From an uncultured bacterium (GTDB lineage: Bacteria > Desulfobacterota > Desulfovibrionia > Desulfovibrionales > Desulfovibrionaceae), in the NCBI GenBank assembly GCA_905214305.1, contig CAJMLK010000009.1:6861-70860 (forward strand): DNA of 64,000 nucleotides, read 5' to 3'. The position numbers and the translations under genes are program-made. Shown piece by piece: positions 1-8,284 of the stretch (positions are counted from its first letter, which is position 1; each line of letters starts with the position of its first letter). The notes under the pieces are model-generated. The model was given only the letters and a program-made list of their open reading frames with translations. It ran no database searches and was not told where the DNA came from.

Positions 1-1128
1 ATTTCCAGACTGGGCCATACTGTGCATGGCCGCCTGCATGGCCGAGGGCGTGCCCATGCTCTGGGCCATGAGCATCTGCATGTCCCCGGCGGCGGCCTGC
101 TGCGCGGCCTGTTGCGGGGCCATGCCCTGCCCGGCCTGCCCTGTGAGCGGCGGGATATGGCCGTCCTGCCCACTGGCCTGAAGCGTCTGGCCCACAGGGG
201 CGGACTGGCCCGGCAGAACCGCCTGCTCCGGTCTGGCCTGCTGCTGCGGCTGTGCAAGATGCGTACGGGGCAGCACCCCGCGCGAACCAAGCTTGCTGCC
301 TGCCTCAAAGCGAGCCGCGTGGGCCAGGTTCAGCCCTGTATTCATATTGGGGGCGCGCTGTTCCGCGTTTTGCGCAGTGTTCTGGGCAGCATCCTGCCGG
401 GCGCGCAGAGCGGCAAGAGCCTGTTCCACCTCGGGCGGGCCTGCCACCTGGGCAGCCTGCGAGGCGGGCAAACCGGCACTCCTGCCGGTTTCGGCCGAGG
501 CCATGCCGCCGGGCAGCACCTGTATGTGCCCGGACTCGCCCACGTCCTGCACCGGAGCTATGCCGTCATACACTGAGGGAATGGGCACGCTGCCACGCAT
601 GGCGCTGTGCCCCGCCCCGCCCTGTTCACCAGCCAGAGCCATCGCATTGCCACGGGCGCCTGCCACGGCTCCGGCACTGCCTTCATTGCCTGCTTCAGGC
701 AATATGGACGCGGCCTGAGGCGTAAAGCCGGAATCCGTACCGCCCACGGAAGACGCCGTGCTGCGGCTGGCAGAAACAAGATTGCGCGAAAGCTGGGCGT
801 ACATCATGTCAGCAAGGCCGATACCGCCCGCAGCCGTCATGGATTTTGCCAGCTCCTGATCATACATGCTCTGCCAGAACTGCTCTTCGCGGCCCTGCAG
901 CATATTGGTCTTGGGCAGGGTATTGCGCATTTCCTGCCACATTTTCTGGATAAAGATCGATTCGAAACCTTCGCAGGCTTCACGCAACTTTTTTTCTTTT
1001 TCCGCTTCCGTCATTTTTTTGCCGTTGAGATTTCCTATGCCCGCGAGACGGGACTGGAACTCGCGGCGGGATACTTCCGCCGTTCCGGCTTCATGCGGCA
1101 CAAGGCCGCTGGTCAGGGGAGAGGTCAT
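1..1128 (-). CDS. FlgJ-like flagellar rod-binding protein (partial, runs off left edge)
   Basis: The first 376 codons are visible and the frame stays open to base 1. Residues about 40-110 form a rod-binding (FlgJ N-terminal) domain: a helix with EACEGFESIF, then QEMRNTLPKTN and FWQSMYDQELAKSM. That domain caps and guides rod assembly in the periplasm. The rest is a long Gln/Ala/Gly/Pro-rich low-complexity stretch, and no muramidase or peptidase domain is seen in the part present. The ATG directly follows the flgI stop codon, so the two genes are translationally linked. Rod-only FlgJ proteins are usual in delta-proteobacteria. The Gln-rich tail is unusual, and what follows it lies outside the window. 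Confidence 0.85.
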   Translation of the reverse strand, partial: MTSPLTSGLVPHEAGTAEVSRREFQSRLAGIGNLNGKKMTEAEKEKKLREACEGFESIFIQKMWQEMRNTLPKTNMLQGREEQFWQSMYDQELAKSMTAAGGIGLADMMYAQLSRNLVSASRSTASSVGGTDSGFTPQAASILPEAGNEGSAGAVAGARGNAMALAGEQGGAGHSAMRGSVPIPSVYDGIAPVQDVGESGHIQVLPGGMASAETGRSAGLPASQAAQVAGPPEVEQALAALRARQDAAQNTAQNAEQRAPNMNTGLNLAHAARFEAGSKLGSRGVLPRTHLAQPQQQARPEQAVLPGQSAPVGQTLQASGQDGHIPPLTGQAGQGMAPQQAAQQAAAGDMQMLMAQSMGTPSAMQAAMHSMAQSGN

Positions 1129-2241
1129 CTATATTACCTCCAGTTCCGCCAGCAGCGCACCTGAAACCTGCATGGTGCGCAGGATGGATATGAGGTCGCG
1201 CGGGGTTGCCCCGATGGAATTGAGGCCGTCCACCAGTTCCTGAAGGGTAGCCCCCTCCACGATGACGAGGTGACGGTTTTCTTCGCGCACGTTGGTTTCC
1301 GTGGTGGGCGTCACCACGGTCTGCCCCTGCGAGAAGGGACCGGGCTGCGATACCTGCTCGCCCTCCTGCACGGTGATCTGCAGGTTGCCGTGCGCCACGG
1401 CGGTGCGCGTAATGCGCACATCACGGCCGAGCACCACTGTGCCGGTTTTTTCGTCCACCACCACCTTGGCGGCGGTGTCGGGGCTTACGTCCAGATTTTC
1501 GATGGAAGCCATGAGAGGAACCATGTTGTTGCGGTACTGCGCCGGAATATCCATCGTGATGGACATGTCGTCTATGGCGCGGGCAAAGGGGCCGCCCATG
1601 GCGCCGTTGACGCGCTCGGCAACCTGCTGGGCCGTGCTGAAGTCCGCGGTGCGCAGGTGCAGGGTGAGCTTGTCCTGCTGGTTGAACTCAAAGGGAATGC
1701 CCCGCTCCACAATGCCCCCGCCGGGAATGATCCCCACGGTGGAAATGTTCTTGCTCACGCTGGCAGCCTTGCCCTGACTGGAAAAACCGCCCACGGTCAG
1801 CGAGCCCTGAGCCAGGGTGTATATCTTGCCGTCCACGCCCTTGAGGGCCGTTTGCAGCAGCACACCGCCCAAAAGCGATGTGGCGTCGCCCACGGAAGAC
1901 ACGGTAACGTCAAGGCGCGTACCCGGCTTGGCCGACACGGGCATGCGGGCCGTCACCATGACCGAGGCCACGTTCTTGGTCTTGAGCGCCGAAGAATCCA
2001 CGCCGATACCCATGCGGTCCATCATGTTTTTCATGGAGCTGAGCGTAAAGACCGCGTCCTTCTTGTCTCCCGTGCCTGCCAGACCCACCACAAGGCCGTA
2101 GCCGATGAGCTGGTTGTCACGCACACCTGAAAAAGAGGCTATATCCTTGATGCGCACGGCATGCGCAGGCAGGGCCATGCTCAGCAGCAGGGCCGCCGTG
2201 ATTATCCATAAAACGGGATGGCGCAAGATCGTCAATTTCAT
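1129..2241 (-). CDS. flgI: Flagellar P-ring protein FlgI
   Basis: This is a 370-residue protein, the normal FlgI length. It has an N-terminal signal peptide (hydrophobic [12 protein letters not shown], cleavage after AHA) and the typical start of the mature chain, [26 protein letters not shown]. FlgI forms the periplasmic P ring around the flagellar rod in the peptidoglycan layer. The start at 2241 was chosen because it places the signal peptide at the N-terminus; the same frame stays open upstream but that stretch is not FlgI-like. flgJ follows without a gap. The flgA and flgH genes commonly found just upstream are absent here; a repeat element and a kynureninase gene lie there instead. Confidence 0.96.
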   Translation of the reverse strand: MKLTILRHPVLWIITAALLLSMALPAHAVRIKDIASFSGVRDNQLIGYGLVVGLAGTGDKKDAVFTLSSMKNMMDRMGIGVDSSALKTKNVASVMVTARMPVSAKPGTRLDVTVSSVGDATSLLGGVLLQTALKGVDGKIYTLAQGSLTVGGFSSQGKAASVSKNISTVGIIPGGGIVERGIPFEFNQQDKLTLHLRTADFSTAQQVAERVNGAMGGPFARAIDDMSITMDIPAQYRNNMVPLMASIENLDVSPDTAAKVVVDEKTGTVVLGRDVRITRTAVAHGNLQITVQEGEQVSQPGPFSQGQTVVTPTTETNVREENRHLVIVEGATLQELVDGLNSIGATPRDLISILRTMQVSGALLAELEVI

Positions 2242-2542
2242 GGCGCTGTCTCCTTGCCGGAATACCGGCATAGCCGTCTTTGCAGAAAGCGTGCCGAAAA
2301 CTCCCCCTTCGCGCCCCGCTCCGCCGGGCCTCAGCCCCGGTTTTCCCGCGCCCTTCACTGCAAGGGCTGGCCTTGTCCTGCGGCAGCCCGCGTTTTCAGC
2401 GTCGGCCGCTCCCCGGCATGAAAGCACCCCCTGCCGCAAAACAGGCGCCCCCGGACAAAGCCCGTTTGCGCCTGTTTCAAATGTCGATCCTTCGGCAACG
2501 GGGTGTCACCCGAGGCCGTTTCAAAATAGAAGCACCTGCATT
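2242..2542. other. Non-coding gap upstream of flgI
   Basis: About 300 bases without a convincing gene. Open frames here have no recognisable domain and are extensions or shadows of flgI. Any promoter for flgI-flgJ should lie here, but I could not identify a clear sigma-28 or sigma-54 box. Confidence 0.5.
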
Positions 2543-2693
2543 TAGAGCAATTTAACTTTTAAATTGCTCGGACGGCTGCGTGAGCAGACGTTCGCTACGG
2601 AGGCGTAAGCGCAGTTTATCTGCGCGGTTAAACGCCGAAGTGAGCGTGCCTTAAACTTTGAGAATGTATATTCTCAAAGTTAATCTGCTCTAG
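2543..2693. repeat. Full-length intergenic element R1 (copy 1)
   Basis: The ends are imperfect inverted repeats: left TAGAGCAATTTAACTTT and, on the other strand from the right, TAGAGCAGATTAACTTT (16 of 17 match). Inside is a hairpin AGAGCAATTT/AAATTGCTC at the left and a palindrome CTTTGAGAAT..ATTCTCAAAG at the right. The right end TGCTCTA overlaps the TAG stop codon of the kynureninase gene at 2690-2692. There is no coding capacity, and related copies occur elsewhere in the window. Confidence 0.85.
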
Positions 2694-3973
2694 ACCACCA
2701 GCGTCCTCTCCCTGCTCAGGCTCTCGTACTCCCTGTTTGCGCCGATTTTTTCCAGAATGTCCACAAGGCTATGGATATCTTCATACGAATTGTAGAGCGC
2801 TGTGGGGGCAAGCCTGATCACATTGGGGTCCCTGAAGTCGGGAACAACCTTGTAATTCTTGAGCACCTTGCAAATGCGGTACGCCTCGTCATGCTCCAGG
2901 GCCACGTGCCCGCCGCGATGCGCATCGTCACGGGGAGTGCCCACGGCGTAGCCATAGGGAGCCAGACGCCTGTCTATAAGAAACATGAGGTATGCCGTCA
3001 GGCGCAGGGACTTTTCCCTGATGGCGGCCATGCCCGCTTCATGAAAGATATCCAGAACTCCGTCCAGCCCGGCCATGGCAAGCATGGGCGGCGTGCCTAT
3101 GAGCCAGCCATCGGCACTGTGCGCCGGCTCGTGCTTTTGGCGCAGTTCAAAGAGCGTTTCCTTGACGTTGCCCTGCCAGCCTGCCAGTCCGGGCGTTGTG
3201 CCAAAATGCTTCCTGTTGATGTACAGCCCTGCGGCAGCCCCCGGCCCGCCGGAAAGGTACTTGTAGTTGCACCATACGGCAAAATCCGCGTCCAGAGCGG
3301 CAAAATCGTGCGGAACAGAACCGATGGAATGGCAAAGGTCCCACCCGATGATGATGCCCCTGCTGCGGGCCGCATCGGTGACTTTTTTCATGTCCAGCAA
3401 CTGCGCGCTGCGGTAATACACCGAAGGAAAAAGCGCCATGCAGACATCATCCGTCATGGCCGCGATGATGGCGTCCTCGCTGACGGTCCTGCCATCCTCA
3501 CTGGCAACAACCTTTATGACCTGCTGCGGGTCAAGGCCGCGCGAAAGCACCTGACTGTCCACCGCATGCCGGTCTGTGGGAAAGTTCAGTCCATCAACAA
3601 TAATTCTGTTCCTGCTGCCGACCGGCCTGTAAAAGGTGGCAAAAGCCTGATGGATGTTGACCGTGGTGCTGTTTGCCACAGTAACTTCGCTGGCGTCGGC
3701 GCCGATGAGCGGGGCCATCTTGCGGGCCAGATGCGAAGGGTAAAGAAAATACTTGCCGTCTTCTATGCTCCACATGTTGATGCCGTGCTCTTTCCACACC
3801 TCAAGCATGCTCAGAATGCCCTTTTCCGCATCCCGGCTGCAAAGCCCGAGAGAATTGCCGTCCATATAGATAAGGCCGTCAGAAATATAGAAATGCTCGC
3901 GAAACTTTCTGAGCGGATCCGCGCTGTCCAGTGCCTGGGCAAACGCTGCGCCCAGTTCAAATGCATATGTCAT
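2690..3973 (-). CDS. kynU: Kynureninase (L-kynurenine hydrolase)
   Basis: This 427-residue PLP enzyme cleaves L-kynurenine to anthranilate and L-alanine. The fold-type I aminotransferase layout is clear: a GNSLG motif near residue 40, the cofactor-binding WDLCHSIGSVP region, and the PLP lysine in CNYKYLSGGPG (Lys238). The length and the WxSYKY/GPG context are typical of KynU. The start at 3973 has an AAGGAGGA ribosome-binding site 6-7 bases upstream; the frame continues further upstream but without a site. The HAAAP permease gene lies 166 bases upstream on the same strand, with an Lrp-type regulator beyond it. No tryptophan dioxygenase or kynurenine formamidase gene is nearby, so kynurenine is probably taken up rather than made. 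The stop codon sits in the end of a repeat element. Confidence 0.93.
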   Translation of the reverse strand: MTYAFELGAAFAQALDSADPLRKFREHFYISDGLIYMDGNSLGLCSRDAEKGILSMLEVWKEHGINMWSIEDGKYFLYPSHLARKMAPLIGADASEVTVANSTTVNIHQAFATFYRPVGSRNRIIVDGLNFPTDRHAVDSQVLSRGLDPQQVIKVVASEDGRTVSEDAIIAAMTDDVCMALFPSVYYRSAQLLDMKKVTDAARSRGIIIGWDLCHSIGSVPHDFAALDADFAVWCNYKYLSGGPGAAAGLYINRKHFGTTPGLAGWQGNVKETLFELRQKHEPAHSADGWLIGTPPMLAMAGLDGVLDIFHEAGMAAIREKSLRLTAYLMFLIDRRLAPYGYAVGTPRDDAHRGGHVALEHDEAYRICKVLKNYKVVPDFRDPNVIRLAPTALYNSYEDIHSLVDILEKIGANREYESLSRERTLVV

Positions 3974-4139
3974 GATGTCCTCCTTGACGTGATGGGGTGT
4001 CGGGCCATGCCACACAGCAGCCTCGCCCCGGCGGTGGCAACTCCGGCCCGTGCCAATCCCGGTTATGGCAACTCCGGCCCGGAAAACACAGGCCCGGATT
4101 TTTTTGGGGCAGGCCAACTTTCTCGCGCCGCCTCCGGCG

Positions 4140-5402
4140 CTATTCCAAAAGCCTGAGCAATGGCGAGATTGTTAAGATGATGCCGAAAATCAGCACATAG
4201 AGCGCCTTGCCCCCTTTCAGGTAGGCCAGACTCGGCATTTTAAAAATCAGATATACGGGGATGAAACAGGCAATAATGCCGAAAAGGGGCGCGCTCAGAT
4301 GCAGAATGAACAGCACCTTGGCGTTCATCTGCACCCAGCCCCAGAGGCCCAGAGCGATGGCAAGCGCCACAAAACGGTGCAGAATTTTTCTGCTGATGCG
4401 CTCTTCAGGCATGAATCTGCTGAGAAGATTGAAGCATATGCCCTGAAGCCCCTCCTGCAGTGCCAGATACAGGGCAAAAAACGCCGTGACCAGGGCAAAG
4501 ATGTTAAGGGCCGTGCTCATGGCCTTGATGACAGCCCCCGGCAGCACCTGTGCCGCGATGGCAAGCGCAGAAATATTGTTCTGAAAAGCCTCCACGGCTT
4601 TTTCGTGATGCAGCGACAGCGTGAAGGACACGGCAAAAAACAGCACAGACACGATCAGGATGGCAAAGGCCACCCTGCTGGCGCGAAACGCCCTGTACGT
4701 GGCTATGAGCCTGTCCGGCTCCTGTCGGCGGTAGGCAATGTTCATGGGACTCAGTATGGGCATGAATACAACGGAAAATACCGTAAACGGGATGGTTATG
4801 AACACGTCACGCATGAACGGCAGCAAGGAGGTCATGGGTTTTATGTTGCTCAGATTCCAATGGGGAACCATGACCATGCCCAGAGCAAGGATGATGGCGA
4901 GCTTGCCCACCACCAGCGGCCCGGACACCTTGAAGAGCAGCCTTTCGCCCTGAGCGGCAATGGACACCATGACCATCATGATGAGCAGCGACCACCAGAC
5001 CGTGTCGGAAAGAAGGGTTGTGGTGAGCCCGTAGGTTTGCAGATAGGAAGCGCTGTCGCGCACAAGACCTGTCGAATAGCCGAGCATGCCCGTCAGCATC
5101 AGCAGAAAATAGAGAATACTCAGCAGCATGGCCCAGTTTTTTCCAAGATACTGCGTTATGATGTCTGTATAGTCCTGCGCGCTTTCGGTCTTGGTCAGCG
5201 TTTCCAGATAAAAGTTCTGGAACAGGCAGACCCCCGGATAGGCAATGGCCGCTGCTGCCAGAAAAACCCACAGGCCGGTCATGCCCACCTGTACGGGCAT
5301 GAAGACCATGGCCCCGCCGATAGCCATGCCGATGCAGAGAATGACCCATCCGGCATCATAACGTGTAAAAGGAACAAGTTTGCTGTCAGGCGCGCTGCTC
5401 AT
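4140..5402 (-). CDS. HAAAP-family amino-acid permease (probable kynurenine/aromatic amino-acid importer)
   Basis: A 420-residue membrane protein with about 11 hydrophobic segments. The N-terminus (WVILCIGMAIGGAMVFMPVQVG) is typical of the hydroxy/aromatic amino acid permease family, to which Mtr, TnaB, TyrP and SdaC belong. These carry tryptophan, tyrosine, serine or threonine with protons or sodium. The start has a strong AGGGAGGT site. It is co-directional with the kynureninase gene downstream, which suggests import of kynurenine or tryptophan; that substrate is inferred from the neighbour only. An inverted-repeat operator candidate lies about 390 bases upstream. A serine/threonine substrate cannot be excluded. 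Confidence 0.85.
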   Translation of the reverse strand: MSSAPDSKLVPFTRYDAGWVILCIGMAIGGAMVFMPVQVGMTGLWVFLAAAAIAYPGVCLFQNFYLETLTKTESAQDYTDIITQYLGKNWAMLLSILYFLLMLTGMLGYSTGLVRDSASYLQTYGLTTTLLSDTVWWSLLIMMVMVSIAAQGERLLFKVSGPLVVGKLAIILALGMVMVPHWNLSNIKPMTSLLPFMRDVFITIPFTVFSVVFMPILSPMNIAYRRQEPDRLIATYRAFRASRVAFAILIVSVLFFAVSFTLSLHHEKAVEAFQNNISALAIAAQVLPGAVIKAMSTALNIFALVTAFFALYLALQEGLQGICFNLLSRFMPEERISRKILHRFVALAIALGLWGWVQMNAKVLFILHLSAPLFGIIACFIPVYLIFKMPSLAYLKGGKALYVLIFGIILTISPLLRLLE

Positions 5403-5791
5403 AAGTACCTCCCTTAAAAGGCTGCTCTTGTTATTGTTGATGAGCGTGTATGGCTACGGCATGGCTGATCCCATGCCCCTTCAGCAAAGCGTGTTCCTTG
5501 TGCATAATGGCTGTATGTGCATGCCTCTGCGGCAATGCAGCTTTGGACATGACTTGTTTTACAGTTTGCCTCATGCCGCACAGGGCCTGGCCCCATGCAG
5601 GCAAACCGGATTCATCGCTTCCGGCATGGCAGCCCCGTGTCGCACCGGGCATTCGCGGGCAGAAACGCTGCATCCGGCTGATGTGCCACTGCGCATGCGT
5701 CTTCACCGCCACTCATGAAGTCTGCATATCATGATGTTATACCAACTGGCGTGGCGAGGTACATAGCTGAACGAATTATTATGGGGATTCT
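5403..5791. other. Long leader or non-coding region upstream of the permease
   Basis: About 390 bases between the permease start and the palindromic sites. Short open frames occur on both strands, but none has a recognisable domain or a good ribosome-binding site. It may be a long 5' leader of the permease-kynureninase transcript. Confidence 0.4.
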
Positions 5792-5833
5792 TTTTTACAC
5801 ACTGTAAAAAGTTGCTGCCATTTTTTTACAGTG
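5792..5833. promoter_or_regulatory. Palindromic operator candidate upstream of the permease-kynU operon
   Basis: TTTTTACA-cac-TGTAAAAA (5792-5810) is a perfect 8-bp dyad. Its right half also pairs with a third copy downstream, giving CACTGTAAAAA (5800-5810) and TTTTTACAGTG (5823-5833), an 11-bp perfect inverted repeat with a 12-base spacer. Multiple dyads fit an octameric Lrp/AsnC-type regulator, and such a gene lies 390 bases further upstream. The TGTAAA/TTTACA half-sites also resemble TyrR boxes, although the spacing is not the standard one. Confidence 0.5.
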
Positions 5834-5840
5834 CGCCATG

Positions 5841-5880
5841 AAAAAGCCCGCCTGCACAATTCACATGGTGCAGGACGGGC
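5841..5880 (-). terminator. Intrinsic terminator, minus strand
   Basis: GCCCG-C-CTGCAC pairs with GTGCAG-GA-CGGGC around a 10-base loop, and on the minus strand the stem is followed by five U. It would end transcription from the Lrp-type gene and separate it from the permease operon. Confidence 0.7.
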
Positions 5881-6016
5881 CACAACGGCAATGCCTTATA
5901 CACAGCGGCAACGCCTATAGTACGGCAGACGCACCCTGGGGGCCGCGACTGCCCCCGGTGACGACAGCGCGTGCGGCCAGAATGGCTGCGCAAGAAAGGC
6001 AGTGTCAGCTGAATAA

Positions 6017-6046
6017 AAGAAGAAGAAGAAGAAGAAGAAGAAGAAG
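6017..6046. repeat. (AAG)10 microsatellite
   Basis: Ten perfect copies of AAG on the plus strand. It lies between the Lrp-type gene and its probable terminator. On the plus strand it would read as poly-Arg in an otherwise unconvincing frame, so it is treated as non-coding. Confidence 0.9.
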
Positions 6047-6222
6047 AAAATCCGGCGCAAAAGGCTCACGGATTATTTCGCTGAAAAAGGTGCATGCGCA
6101 CCCGTCCATGCGGATGCCACCTCATGCTCCGCAGGCCGGACACGGCTCCCGCAACGGCGCACGCCCGCCGCGGCACTGCCAGACCGTCGCACAGCGAACC
6201 GCCCTGAATATCAGGCGAAGAC

Positions 6223-6654
6223 CTATTGCACCAACGGCCTGTCCACATCGTGCCTGATAATGACAAGAGACGTGACCACCCTGCAATACGGCATAAGGTC
6301 CTGCAAGAGTTTTTCCATATCTTCCATGGCGGACACGGCTGTTTTGGCAATAAAATTATTTTCGCCTGTCACCGAGTATATTTCGACGATCTCATCCCTG
6401 TCCAAAATTTTCAGCATTTCCGCCACTGACAGCTTTATATTGCTGATATGCATAAAGCTGCATACGGGCCTGCCAATTTTTTTCAAAGAAAATACGGCAG
6501 CAAATTTTTCAATAATGCCTTCTTCCAAAAATCTGTTGATGCGCTTGATGATGCTGGGCCTGCTGATGTGAACGGCTCTGGCAAGGTCGGCGTTGGATAT
6601 CCTGGCATTTTTTTCCAGGGCGGCAAGGATGGCCCTATCTGTTTTATCCAGCAT
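6223..6654 (-). CDS. Lrp/AsnC-family transcriptional regulator
   Basis: A 143-residue protein with an N-terminal winged helix-turn-helix (LDKTDRAILAALEKNARIS, then ADLARAVHISRPSIIKRINRF) and a C-terminal RAM ligand-binding domain (about residues 65-140). These regulators bind amino acids as octamers. The start at 6654 (MLDKTDR) has an AGAGG site six bases upstream; a start nine codons earlier is possible. The gene lies upstream of the permease and kynureninase genes on the same strand. Its likely ligand is therefore kynurenine, tryptophan or a product of them, in the manner of KynR. That is inference. Confidence 0.88.
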   Translation of the reverse strand: MLDKTDRAILAALEKNARISNADLARAVHISRPSIIKRINRFLEEGIIEKFAAVFSLKKIGRPVCSFMHISNIKLSVAEMLKILDRDEIVEIYSVTGENNFIAKTAVSAMEDMEKLLQDLMPYCRVVTSLVIIRHDVDRPLVQ

Positions 6655-7136
6655 ACATACCTCTTTTTCTGCAAAAAACATTCATCCATGCTTTTCCACA
6701 CTGCATTACGGCATCTATCTGCGGCGTACACGCCAGCCCAAGGCCGCTGACGGGCCTTGCCACAGCATGCCACGCCAAAAGCGCATGCGAGAAGACGCAT
6801 AATGATGCCAAACCGGCGGCGCGGAGTCGAGAAAAAATGGCGCAACGGATGCATCCCGGCCAACTGCCGCGTGGCTGCTGGTCGTGATGCATCCTGTAAG
6901 CTCGGACAGGCCCGGAATTGCATGAAGAAATGGAAGACGGCCGGAGCAGGACTGTCCGGCCCGGTTTACCGTCGAAAATATGCATTCCCAACGTTTTGCA
7001 ACGCTCGCTACGGCAACAGCCGTCAGATGCCAGCTGCCGCCGTGGCCGCAGCCCCCGCAACGGCTGAAGCCGCGCCTGCGCCCTTATGGCGGGCATCTGC
7101 GCGGACGGGGCGGAGCAAGTTCAAGGGATACTGGCG
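6655..7136. other. Gap between Lrp-type regulator and flgM
   Basis: About 480 bases. Open frames exist on both strands, but their translations are rich in Cys/Arg/Ala with no domain. I see no RNA gene or clear terminator. The promoter of the Lrp-type gene should be at the left end. Confidence 0.4.
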
Positions 7137-7460
7137 TTACATGCGGAACAGGCCCGGCTCTTCGCGAACAAGGCTGGCCGCAATAAGGCGGCTATCGGGC
7201 TTGTAGGTTCCGTTGGCAACCTGAATGCGCAGGGATTCGACCTTTTCGGCACGCACGTCAGGCGCGCTCTGGGCCGCGCGGCGGGCTTCGGTCATCAGCA
7301 GGGCGTCCTGCGAAACGCTGACCGTGTCTCCCTGTGCCGCATCTTCGCCCACTGCGCCTGCGCGCGATCTTGCCCGCATGTCGCCCCTGGCAGCAGCATT
7401 TTTTTCCAGACCTGCGGCGTAGGGGTCAAAAAAACTGTTCGGCGTATTCTTTATTTCCAT
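7137..7460 (-). CDS. flgM: Anti-sigma-28 factor FlgM
   Basis: A 107-residue acidic, low-complexity protein with a C-terminal FlgM region. The central DTVSVSQDALLMTEA and the following ...VRAEKVESLRIQVANGTYKPDSRLIAASLV stretch are characteristic. FlgM holds sigma-28 (FliA) inactive until the hook-basal body is complete and FlgM is exported. The start at 7460 (MEIKN) has a GGAG site six bases upstream; the Met four codons earlier is less well placed. The next gene upstream encodes the small protein often found beside flgM in Desulfovibrio. Confidence 0.92.
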   Translation of the reverse strand: MEIKNTPNSFFDPYAAGLEKNAAARGDMRARSRAGAVGEDAAQGDTVSVSQDALLMTEARRAAQSAPDVRAEKVESLRIQVANGTYKPDSRLIAASLVREEPGLFRM

Positions 7461-7499
7461 ATCCTGCTCCACTGGCGACCTGGGGGCCGCTTCGTGTAA

Positions 7500-7949
7500 T
7501 CAGCCGCGCTGATCCGTGCCGCGCGGCGGCTCTTCCAGCATGCTTTTGTCAACCTGTTCACGAATGATGCGCCACAGCGCATGCCGGGTGGTGCGCTGCA
7601 CATCTTCCGACAGAGGCTCCATACCATCCGGCCCCTCGCCCACAATATGCAGGCGCTGACCGGGCGGATAGGTGAAAACCACCTCCTGCCCCACTTCCTT
7701 GCCCAATTCCTTGCGGATATTTTCCACCACAGGATTGTCGCTGCCGGTGAAGATCAGCGTTTCGTACAGCTCACGGGCGACCTTTTCCACACAGGCCCGC
7801 CTGTGGGCGGCAGGGTCCGGGTCATGCGGGTCTTCACCCTGTGAAAGTCTCCTGCGCACGCGAAAACGCGCAAGACGACGGGCAGCCAGCAATTGCTGCT
7901 CGTACCCCTGAAGCATCATGCGCAGTTTTGCGGAATTGGCGTCGGGCAT
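7500..7949 (-). CDS. Conserved flgM-linked protein of Desulfovibrio (DVU0524-like)
   Basis: A 149-residue, Arg/Glu-rich soluble protein with no signal peptide or membrane segment. Its middle part (ACVEKVARELYETLIFTGSD) and C-terminus (ALWRIIREQVDKSML) look helical. I recognise it from context and sequence as the small uncharacterised protein encoded next to flgM in Desulfovibrio (DVU0524 in D. vulgaris). The gene lies 39 bases upstream of flgM on the same strand, so a flagellar or regulatory role is plausible but unproven. The start at 7949 (MPDANSAKLR) has an AAGGA site about 11 bases upstream. An upstream Met is open but has a poor context. Confidence 0.75.
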   Translation of the reverse strand: MPDANSAKLRMMLQGYEQQLLAARRLARFRVRRRLSQGEDPHDPDPAAHRRACVEKVARELYETLIFTGSDNPVVENIRKELGKEVGQEVVFTYPPGQRLHIVGEGPDGMEPLSEDVQRTTRHALWRIIREQVDKSMLEEPPRGTDQRG

Positions 7950-8284
7950 GCATGTATCCGTCCTTGCTGTCTGTTCGGACGGGCCTGAAAAAACTTTAGA
8001 CTCTGCCGCCCCGGAACATTCCGGAGCAGTTGCCCGGCGATCCGCCCTGCAATTCTTCCTGCAGCACCAGTGCAATCCCGGGCTGCAAACAGCCCTGGGC
8101 CGCGCGCAAAAAACGGCTGCAGCCCGGCCGCCACTGCAAGGGCCTGCGGCGAAGACAGAACCGCCATGCCGCTTCCTGCTGCGGCCCGCCGCGCCTTGCT
8201 GCCGCGCGCAGGCGTGATCAGTGCCCCCGGCCTGACCATGCGGCCGGTTTCAAGGCGCACCGGCCTCAGTAAGGCACATCGGCC
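7950..8284. other. Gap upstream of the flgM pair
   Basis: About 335 bases with no supportable gene. A CTGGGCTGCAAACAGCCCTGGG imperfect dyad lies near 8087-8101. A promoter for the flgM pair is expected but not recognised. Confidence 0.4.

Noticed and set aside
5838..6257. Open frame of 139 codons on the plus strand with a poly-Arg tract
   Set aside because: Its start lies in a terminator hairpin, the Arg run is the AAG microsatellite, and no domain or good ribosome-binding site is seen.
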